A stretch of DNA of 64,000 bases from Timema cristinae (Eukaryota > Arthropoda > Insecta > Phasmatodea > Timematidae). Below, piece by piece: positions 55,750 through 64,000 of the stretch (position 1 is the first letter of the stretch; each line of letters starts with the position of its first letter). The notes beneath the pieces were generated by a model that was not told the origin of the DNA, ran no database searches, and worked only from the letters and a program-made list of their open reading frames with translations. The stretch covers positions 4,896,212-4,960,211 of the forward strand of contig JBCFYV010011135.1 in the NCBI GenBank assembly GCA_039000515.1. Reading direction: 5' to 3'. Made by a program: the position numbers and the translations under genes.

Positions 55750-57177
55750 CACACATTGGCTGAAAGTTAATATCAACCTATTCTGGAATTATTATTTTCT
55801 TAGTAGTACTATTGTGTCAGGATAAAAGTATTTAACCCGCCACAATGAAGTTTAAACAACTGATATTATCCTAACACCATCTAATTCTGTCTTGAATTCA
55901 CAATTTTTTCCTGGTTGTCCATCACGCTGACCGTAGATGTCCTGGTTCAATGAAGTAAACACCAGAAATAAAATATCTGAATGGAGCATGATGCAGGCTG
56001 ATGTATACACCGTTGGCGGCGCTAGGTTGTTCTAGCTTATTCGCTGAGGAGGAGTCATGATCCTTTCCTCCCCGATCCTCTGGGTTATCCCAAGTATAGG
56101 ACACATTTCATCTAGTCAAGACATCATACAGGAACGGATCATCTCGCCCGCTCATCGCAGAAGGGGTGGCCACCAGTAATATTCTTGTAATTACCCTAAG
56201 AAACCTGGGTTAGGTTATTTTATTACTTTTATCACTAGGTTAACTTTGATTATGTTAATATATCTTTGATAGAATGTAGGTTTTTTTAGTGACCATTCTA
56301 TAAATCTCGTGTTCAGGTCTGAACATGTGATTAGTTAGTTTGCTATAACTTTGAGGTGTTGTAGGGTCCATTAGTATGTACCAGATTGATTCCATGTTAG
56401 TTTAGCTTTTCCTGTTTTGTCAGTTTCATGGCAGTTGGTAGTCATGTATACATTTTATTCTACTTGAATGAATCCTTTTTTGGTTGGAGTACTTAATTAG
56501 GCTTGCTTATCCAAACTATACACATTAGCCGTAGGGATAATTCTGTTGGTAATATGTGTATTAATTAGCAAGTCATGTGCAAAGTAAGACTAACTGGCTT
56601 TTGCTATAATCTGGTAAGTGGCATTAGTTGTGTAGATTGTTCTAGTGTTGGGCGTTCCTAATTAGGATTTAGTGTCCCATACTATTTATAGTCGCATTAT
56701 AATCTACTAGACTGTTTATGTTTATTATAATATTTATTTTTAGAGTGATTACTATATTGTTTATATTCAACTCTGTTGTATTTAGTTGGCGACACTGTAT
56801 AGATACTCACTAGTACTGAATTATGTACCTTGTGAACAAACTGTTGTTCTCTTTACACAAGTCACTAAGTTTCCATGTTGTTAAGGAAATAGAGTTAATT
56901 TACAATCACATGCTAATCTTAGATGGAAATAAAATAATTGTTATCTCTCAGTTCTTGTCCATTAAATTCTCTCTTATCTTTAAATTATTTTTATGTCTTG
57001 CAACTGTCCTCCCCTTTCCAACTACTACAGTACTTGCCAAAGATGTATGAAAGCACCGACGGTGCAAGGGGTGATGGTGCACTATGTTATCAATATCAGT
57101 ATCTAATAATACATCCTGGATTGCCTTTGGCTGGGCCTGTTTAGTAAAATACCTCCATCTTCCTCTATCCTTCCCCA
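55750..57177. other. Non-coding DNA; GC-richer patch 55920-56190
   Basis: A 60-codon minus ORF at 55922-56104 (YTWDNPEDRGGKDHDSSSAN) is GC-richer than its surroundings but unrecognised. The rest is T-rich with no signal. Confidence 0.35.
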
Positions 57178-57545
57178 TTCTTCCTCTCCACTCTCCTCCT
57201 CACACTAGCTGTTATCTGTTCCTCCCATCTCTTCCACTCTCCTCCTCACACTAGCTGCTATCTGTTCCTCCCATCTCTTCCACTCTCCTCCTCACACTAG
57301 CTGTTATCTGTTCCTCCCATCTCTTCCACTCTGCTCCTCACACTAGCTGTTATCTGTTCCTCCACTCTCTTCCACTCTGCTCCTCACACTAGCTGCTATC
57401 TGTTCCTCCCATCTCTTCCACTCTGCTCCTCACACTAGCTGCTATCTGTTCCTCCATCTCTCACTCTGCTCCTCACACTAGCTGGTATCTGTTCCTCTCA
57501 TCTCTTCACTCTGTTCCTCACACTGCTGTTATCTATTCCTCCATC
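57178..57545 (+). repeat. 46-bp minisatellite, 8 copies (pyrimidine-rich)
   Basis: The unit TCTTCCACTCTCCTCCTCAC then ACTAGCTG(T/C)TATCTGTTCC then TCCCATC recurs with exact 46-bp steps (CACACTAG at 57201, 57247, 57293). Later units have lost single bases. It is unrelated in sequence to the other 46-bp array. Confidence 0.95.
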
Positions 57546-59039
57546 TCTCCTTGGTCTCCCTTGTGGTCTCTTCCCTACATATTTCATATCCATTAATCTT
57601 GGAATATTCATACCATTTCGTTACCCCAACTCTTGACCTTACATCTTCAAACATCGTTGCTTTCATTTTCTCCTCCCCAGGTTTCCCTGCCACTCTAGTC
57701 ATGATCATTTCCATCACCAATACAAATAGTGATAGTGATGGTGATGGTGACTCCACCACTCTGTGCACCCTCTCTCCGTCGTTATTATCATACATATTAT
57801 TTACTCTCCTAGCCACTCCTCAGTCTTCTCCATTGCTTTCCTTTAGTATTACTCTAAATTGTGCTAATATTGATAAACTATGTTTTTTGTTTTGTGGTTA
57901 TGGCAACAAGAGATATTAGCCCATGAAATAATAAATTAAAACATATTATATTCACACTTGGTTTTATAAGTTAATATAAATTTGTATTTCAACAATGTAA
58001 AAACACCTAAAGATTAACTGAAGGTTGGATTATCGAGACACTACTGTAATAAGAAAGTTGTAAAACAATTTTTTTGAGGCTAATTAATTATGGGCTTCTT
58101 ACAGATTAAAAAAATGCATAGTGTTTTACTAAAAGTGTTTTAGCTCTGCAGTTATTTTAAATTCTTTAAATCTCTGCTTTTACTAGATTGATTTTCATTA
58201 TAATCTTTATGGATGATTAGAGACCCTTTATTATTAGAATTTTGGTTTAAAACTTGTCAAATAAAAAAAAGTCCTAAAAATGGTTTATAACACCTTAAAA
58301 ATCACAATTTTTTGCATAATATATTAGACTTAGTTTTAAAAATAATTTCAGTTAAAAAAACTTTTTTTTTGTTGGAAAACCCTTGAAAGTTGCACTTTTT
58401 ACAGGCCTACATAAAATATTTACATTGTTTATAATTCAAATATTATTTAATACATGGACAATATGACAGTCACCATGAGTAACCACATTATGGTCCACAG
58501 AAGGAAACTACGGCATATCTCGGGGTGATTCTTGAAATAACAGCACAGTCGCTTGTCTTACATGTTGTGGAGTAGAGTAGCCACGAGGATAGTCTCTGAA
58601 CTCTCAAATAAACATTAAGATCGTGATCTCAGACGACGAGAAACTAATAAGCCCCTAAAGATGTGTGTCTGAAAATAAATATTTAGCTTTCATAATGTTC
58701 ACATTAGTAAGATTTTATATTTTTTTGTTAAAACCAAGTCTTAATCATTACTGAGATATACAGTAATTTATTCTGAATTCAAAAGTGAGGTAAGTAGGGT
58801 ATTAAAAGGCTTGCCTTTTCCTTAGCATTAGATAAAATTGTGGCCATTTTTTTTCATTTAATATGTAAAATAAAGTTGAAATTTAATAGTCATATTTTTA
58901 TAGCAAAAAATATTAAAATAAATAATCAATGTATTTATTCACATAATTAGTAAAATACAACAAAAAGTTTGTAGAACTTTGTTTTTATGTAAACATTTCT
59001 TTATCATTTTATTTTCATGAACTCAAAAATATGCAATAG
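57546..59039. other. Non-coding DNA downstream of PPWD1
   Basis: An ORF pair at 57529-57919 on both strands has a short (GATGGT)n stretch and no recognisable domain. The rest is AT-rich. Confidence 0.4.
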
Positions 59040-59045
59040 TTTATT
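59040..59045 (-). promoter_or_regulatory. Candidate PPWD1 poly(A) signal
   Basis: AATAAA on the minus strand, about 123 nt beyond the stop codon. Confidence 0.45.
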
Positions 59046-59167
59046 TGAGCCTGAAACAAGTTTTGGCGCTTTTGTAGTTAATTTTTCAAACAGTTCTCAA
59101 AAGTCGGTGTCTTTATACATCACTCTAGAGTGAAGTTAATATTAGGTATATCAGACACGACATAACA

Positions 59168-59311
59168 TCACTTGAGGGTGATGCTGACAATCTGTATGTC
59201 GTCATATGGTTTGTCAGTCTTGGGATTCGTCTTGACGGTACTGATGTTCTGAACAACCTCCATCCCTTTCACGACTCGGCCAAACACGGTGTGCTTGTTA
59301 TCCAACCAAGG
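59168..59311 (-). CDS. PPWD1: PPWD1 (cyclophilin with WD repeats), last exon
   Basis: It encodes the last 47 residues of PPWD1, a nuclear peptidyl-prolyl isomerase found with the spliceosome. The exon opens in phase 0 after a TTGTTGCAG acceptor with [20 protein letters not shown], which carries the Trp and His of the cyclophilin proline pocket. It ends with [19 protein letters not shown] and TGA at 59168-59170. The KTDKPY ending is characteristic of PPWD1 rather than of other cyclophilins. The frame is clean, so the gene is probably functional. Confidence 0.94.
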   Translation of the reverse strand, partial: PWLDNKHTVFGRVVKGMEVVQNISTVKTNPKTDKPYDDIQIVSITLK

Positions 59312-60117
59312 CTGCAACAATGTGTTAGAGGAAGTGAACTAGGGTGTATGAACTGTCTGCACAAACTTATGCTATTTTTGATTAAAAAACACATACAAAT
59401 AGTTTAATTCAATGATGATTTTTAAAAAGAAATATAAAGACAAATTTTTGATATCTTTAAGATATATTTTCTAGAGAATGTAATGAATGGACAAATGTAC
59501 CACACTGTTGACACCAAGACATTCTGTCTGTCATGAGCAAAAAATGTTGAGAATCGCTGCTAGATGGTATGTTAAAAATATGAAAGGGATTAAGTAGGAA
59601 AACATAATAGTTTTAAGTAGGTTTATTATAAAAAACATATTAGTTCACATACAGCTCACACATTTTTGACCAAAAATTGTGATGAAACTTCAGGTGCACG
59701 ATAAAAGTGAAGACAAAGGAGAATATTTGTAAGTGCACACAACATGCTGTGTCTCCACTGGGGATACAGAGAGCAGCTTAGAGCAACATCAACATGACTG
59801 CAAATGAAAAGTTGGAGTTTGTTGATGTTAGTTGCAAGTATCAGTTCGAAGAAGTAATGATCAACAGGAGATACTAAACACAGACAAACAATCAGTCATA
59901 TTAACAAATGTTTCTTCTATTTGACCATTGAAACGGATATTTGGTAAATGATTTAGTTAAAAAGGCTGCACTAGTAACTAGTTCATCAGCATGGTATTTA
60001 AATGGAATGCAGAGAATTGCATTTTATTAATTGATAGTTACAAACAACATAAAAGTTCATCTCTGTTTAAATTTTCACCATATGACCAGTGCACGCACCA
60101 TGAGAATGTTCACTCAC
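59312..60117 (-). other. PPWD1: PPWD1 intron (806 bp)
   Basis: GTGAGT donor after the upstream exon and TTGTTGCAG acceptor before the last exon. It joins IPT to PWLDN exactly as in the family. No other feature is seen in it. Confidence 0.92.
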
Positions 60118-60269
60118 CGTAGGAATGAGTGTGATGAAGAACTGACTGCCGTTGGTGTTGGGTCCTGCATTGGCCATGCTCAGTGTGTAGGGACGATCGT
60201 GTCTCAGAGATGAGTTGAACTCGTCCTCAAACTCACCCCCCCATATACTCTCCCCGCCTGTCCCAGTAC
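60118..60269 (-). CDS. PPWD1: PPWD1, penultimate exon
   Basis: This 152-bp exon encodes the core of the cyclophilin domain: [18 protein letters not shown], then [20 protein letters not shown] and [10 protein letters not shown]. The ANAG and SQFF stretches hold substrate-pocket residues. It begins after a GTGTAACAG acceptor, with one base of the first Gly codon supplied by the previous exon, and ends at a GTGAGT donor. The preceding exon, which would carry the catalytic Arg (FHRVIKGF motif), and the WD-repeat exons are not recognisable up to 64000. They are presumably outside, separated by an intron that would contain the Harbinger scrap and the hAT element to the right. Confidence 0.94.
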
Positions 60270-60856
60270 CTGTTACACAAACAGACATAAGACATAGGAT
60301 TATGCCAAGTTTATAAAAATAATACCAGCTTCAACTTAAGCTTTAGCGTAGACCTAGGACACACTTGGAAACATTTTCCAATAAGTATTGTTTGCAAAAA
60401 TTGTCCAAGTTTTCAAATTGCCTGGAAACTTTTTTTGTGTTTCCTTTGTGTTACCCAATGAGGAAGTTTCTTGTTATATATTTCAAATGAGTTACAAGAA
60501 ACTGTGTTTGCCAAACCCCAAGATAGCTGCCTAGCACCACTCTCTCCCACTAATATACTAACTTCCAGTTGTAAGGGGAGTGCCCTAAATGGTAATCATA
60601 AAAGTTAGCAGTGTTTTGTACATATAAGGATCGATTTCTTCTCAACCCTTAGTTCCATTTTCTTCCCAATTAAAGTGATCTGTACAGAGGTGCAAAGAAC
60701 TACTTTTCCAAGTTTGAATCAAATCTGTTAATGCGTTCAAAAGTTATCGTGAGATATATCCACCACAGACAGAAATGCAAATTGATGGAGTTTAAACAGC
60801 AAACTTGCTTCCCTCGTTCAATAAACCATAACACATGATTATGTTTGTATTTGTTT
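60270..60856. other. Probable PPWD1 intron sequence; nothing recognised
   Basis: No exon, ORF or repeat identified. Confidence 0.4.
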
Positions 60857-61216
60857 CTACACCCTGAGAATGTTTATAAGCCTATACAGGGAGCCTACTG
60901 TAACATCGTGCAAGCGAAAATTCCCCGACCCAACTTGTGTTTTCTCTGTTTCACCTAAGCAAGCGCGGGGCCCACAATTCCATGGGACCCTGTGTGGTCT
61001 TCCTGTTTGCACACCTCTAAGGGCTGCCCTGGTCAACATTGTCGACAGAAAAGACCGTGGGACAGGCCATTTGTTCACCATCCTATGACCAATCGTTTGT
61101 AAAAGAACTTCAAAATCAGTAGGAGATATGCAAGTTAAGTTTCTAAAACCACTGTTGTCTTTGATCTTCAGTTTTGTCAGAAGCTTATTTGCATAATATG
61201 AATCATTTTGAAGCAA
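60857..61216 (-). pseudogene. Harbinger-like transposase scrap
   Basis: The frame contains GFRNLTCISPTDFEVLLQTIG, the segment that in HARBI1-like transposases precedes the catalytic part, then RMVNKWP and unrelated, GC-richer residues. No DDE motifs follow. The second half (PHRVPWNCGPRACLGETEKT) is unassigned and may belong to another sequence. Confidence 0.5.
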
Positions 61217-61667
61217 TGTACGAATCCCCCACCCTATATAACCAAGAGCCTATTAAGGAATAACTTTCCAATGATATACTAATCACCACTCAGTATTATG
61301 AAGGACTAGACAAATGCAGATTTATCTTCAATACAGACTACAATAGCCTAACCTCATCACCTCTCACTCAAAGTCTTCTTAGCAGTACTCCAAGAATAAT
61401 TCCCCCTAATCCTAGCAACATTATGATTCATCCAAAATTGCCCGACCCAGCCACAAACATCAGGCCCCAGCAACAAACCAAGATGCACTAGCTGCTGAAT
61501 TCCCTAACCTTCCACCTCATTCAACAGCAGACTCACACAGATGGAATACCCCATGAGAGGCCACTATGACTGCTCCACAGATAATCTTATACACCAGCTA
61601 CAATGAAACTACTACTTGACACAGAAAACATTGAATCTCATGTTGAAGCACTGTGATCACTCTAGAA
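61217..61667. other. Short non-coding interval
   Basis: No ORF or repeat recognised. CTCTAGAA at its end is the left hAT duplication. Confidence 0.4.
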
Positions 61668-63926
61668 CAGCAGTTCCCAAACTTTTTGAATTGAGAAGCA
61701 CTTTTCAGGAGAAATATTCGTCATGGAGAACTATCGTCACCTGATGCTAATGCTAATGCTATGCTGATGGCATATATGTGCATTTTTTGTTGTTTTTAAC
61801 TTACAGCAAAAGCACGAATTATTTTTATAGTTCTAAATAGCTTAAATATTGAACTAAGCTTGATTTTTCACATTGAAATTCATTGAAAATTAGAACTTTA
61901 AATATCGTTTTCTCAAAACATCAATTTTGCACATACATGTTTTTGGCATAAGGTCAACAATGTTTTCACCTGGCACCTACATAGGCACCAAATCGAATGA
62001 CAACAGTATTAACAATGAAAACAAACTTTTAAGCATTTGGGCGTGTTAAAAATTAGTTTTATTTCAATTTCTCCAATAATTTGAGAGAAATAAACTTACT
62101 TAACCACATAAACAATAAACAACAATAAACATAAATTAAGGTAACACATTTGATAACAAATCAAAAGTAGGTATTGTAAATCAACAATGTTAACCACAAA
62201 GATTTGATATGTAAAACCATTTTCACAGCCACAAAAAACAAAACAAAAAACCACTTGCATAAAAAATACAATAAAGTATACACCACAAACTTAGATTCTA
62301 ATGAGAGGGGTGGGACTGTTTTAGGTTGGACAAAGTGGCTATATTTGGTTGAATTTGGGACAGCTGCAACCTAATATCTGGCTTTGAGGTGGGATCTGTA
62401 TTTTGTTTTAGTAGCCACGTAGGCAGAGAATATTGATTTTATAAGTAAGTTGTTGCAAAGGGTTTTAGGATGATTTTCACTTTATCTGACAAACTTGAAA
62501 GATAATTTTTTAGATGACACACAAATTCTGATAGTGACTTCTTAGTTGAAAATTCTCTTTTATCGCAGAATCTAATGTCAAATCAATCAAGCACTCATAA
62601 TGTTGCGATGTCAAGCTTTTGCGAAACAGCAGAGTATAAGTTTACAACCCGAAAGTTTTAATTCATAACTTATCAGGTGACCGTAAAACTTATTTAGAAA
62701 GTTCTCACCTTATCCCTCATTTCAAAGAGCCAAATCAAAGTTTTGCCATTATAAAGCCACCTTACGTCTGTGTGGAGAAGTAAAGATGTCATCACACAAC
62801 ATTTTGAATAGCATTGTATTCTTTGGTCATGATTTGATAAAATTAATTATTTTCACACTTTCATACAAACCTTATTTTAGGGAGGATGGCATTTTTCTCA
62901 CAGCAAGATATGGTGGTGGAGGATGCAGTGGCTGCTGCTGCACTCCCTGACTGTTTGTTTTATTCTTGAGATAGCACCGGACATATTTCCAGTCATGGCC
63001 TTTGCGCCGTTTGTGCACACATCAACACAATTATCTCATGTGATGCCACTCACTGTGAAAAATTCTTCAATTAATGTGAAAATCTCAGCGGTAATTGTGT
63101 TAGTCGGTAACGCACTGAAGAAAAGAAGATCCTCTTGAAAAGATACCAAGTATTGGTAGCACTTTATTTATGAAAGTAAAGTAGCTTTCACGTCCTTTGA
63201 TAGTTCCCCAATTTGTTGTGAGATTGTGTTATTTGACAATGAAACTGTGTACTAGTTTTGTAGTTTTTTCGTCCAGCATACATTCAATTGTGTCCTTTAT
63301 GCAAGGCTAGTTAAGGTTTTCAGTGAAGGTTTGGGCTTCACCAGCTTGAGCAACTGGGTAACTGACTAAGTAGGACGCCATCAAAGCCTTTTCGTTAATA
63401 TTTTTTTAGTAATAGGATATGATTTTCTGGGCTTATGTAGGTTCATCGTACTTCCTTGTGAAGAAATCAATCAGTTTGCCCTTACATTTTAGTTGAACCA
63501 CCTCAAAATGATTGCACATTTTTGCTGGGAACATCATACTGTTTGGAAACACTTTGCAACACATAGAAAGTGTGGCGAAGTTCTCACAGAGTCAGTGTTA
63601 ACTGGCACCGTCATGTCTCTCTGTCTGGTTTCACCGCATCCAGAGTGTGTGTGTTTCACCAACGTTATTGATGCTTTGCATGGTTCCATGGAAGTGCGGT
63701 GCGGGCCGGCAAAGCTGACTTAGGTGATGTATGACATGAACTTCAGCTTTATTATACTTGCTATCTACACTGCTTCACAACACGTTGCAGGAGCTAAATC
63801 TTACCTAGACACAGTTCATAGCCACACAAATTCACAGTTTTGAGAACTTATCACATTTATTTTTCTTTCCAATCTCTTTGCGGAGTATTTGAAGATCCTT
63901 CGCAGAGCACCCTTTGGAAACCACTG
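61668..63926 (-). mobile_element. Second hAT transposon, Buster/ZBED-like, dead (2259 bp)
   Basis: Left end CAGCAGTTCCCAAAC and right end (reverse) CAGTGGTTTCCAAA are imperfect inverted repeats of the type seen at 51255. Flanks CTCTAGAA (61660-61667) and CTCTAGAG (63927-63934) are an 8-bp duplication with one change, again centred on TA. It is more decayed than the first copy. It lies upstream of the PPWD1 exons on the same strand as that gene, so it may sit in one of its introns. Confidence 0.9.
62330..63560 (-). pseudogene. hAT transposase relic of the second element
   Basis: On the minus strand, in changing frames: LIDFFTRKYDEPT near 63470; MASYLVSYPVAQAGEAQTFT and ENL near 63350; TIECMLDEKTTKLVHSF near 63260. 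Next come a VDVC-like stretch with GAKAMTGNMSGAISRIK (63030-62970), a His/Leu-rich ILHRH segment near 62910, and KVALxWQNF near 62760. The C-terminal FATTYLIKSIFSAYVATKTK lies near 62430. All match the gene in the first element in order. There are more than five frameshifts and stops. Confidence 0.8.
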
Positions 63927-64000
63927 CTCTAGAGTATGAAAGGCAAAGGAGTGAGATGAGCTACCCATAGCGCTCTAGTACAGTCAGTACCAAATGGCTA

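Noticed and set aside
57529..57919. Opposing ORFs of about 95-122 codons
   Set aside because: Low-complexity (GATGGT) and pyrimidine-rich composition beside a minisatellite; no domain on either strand.
62923..63138. Plus-strand ORF of 71 codons
   Set aside because: It lies antisense to the second hAT transposase relic.

Overview
The window is AT-rich animal nuclear DNA, most like a hemimetabolous insect (Hemiptera or Polyneoptera suspected, not proven). The basis is GT-AG introns, insect-like LINE and hAT remnants, tRNA-derived SINEs, and two conserved genes that read as arthropod orthologues. There is no sign of bacterial operons, CRISPR or phage genes. About 95% of the window is non-genic and dominated by transposable elements at different stages of decay and by tandem repeats.

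Two host genes can be supported, both on the minus strand. The first is an intronless AP-1 subunit Jun (39921-40763) with a recognisable core promoter, two upstream mini-ORFs and three AP-1/CRE-type sites just upstream, which suggests autoregulation. The second is the last two exons of the spliceosome-associated cyclophilin PPWD1 (59168-59311 and 60118-60269); its 5' exons lie beyond what can be recognised here.

Layout. 1-600: relic of a Polinton/Maverick-type DNA polymerase B. 1.6-2.5 kb: diverged tandem array with CRE-like sites. 2.7 kb: perfect 23-bp-arm hairpin. 3.4-4.3 kb: Harbinger and LINE scraps. 6.6-9.7 kb: 54-bp minisatellite, about 56 copies, with a corrupted centre. 10-17.3 kb: SINEs, an old interspersed repeat and a non-autonomous hAT element. 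17.4-20 kb: foldback element, Harbinger scrap, and a decayed LINE reverse transcriptase split by a 48-bp minisatellite. 20-31 kb: SINEs, a second non-autonomous hAT, and several degenerate satellites. 31-39 kb: mostly featureless AT-rich DNA with a possible Mutator-like relic. 39.9-41.2 kb: Jun and its promoter. 42-50 kb: SINEs, LINE ends and a 46-bp satellite grown from the 3' coding end of a LINE. 51.2-53.8 kb: a dead but structurally complete Buster-like hAT with perfect 8-bp target duplications. 55.4-57.5 kb: possible solo LTR and a 46-bp minisatellite. 59-60.3 kb: PPWD1. 60.9-61.2 kb: Harbinger-like scrap. 61.7-63.9 kb: a second dead hAT.

No wholly new biological system was found. The most unusual observations are the birth of a satellite inside LINE coding sequence (seen at two loci), two SINE families with different tRNA heads but one shared 3' tail, the Jun promoter architecture, and signs that part of the sequence carries uncorrected deletion errors.
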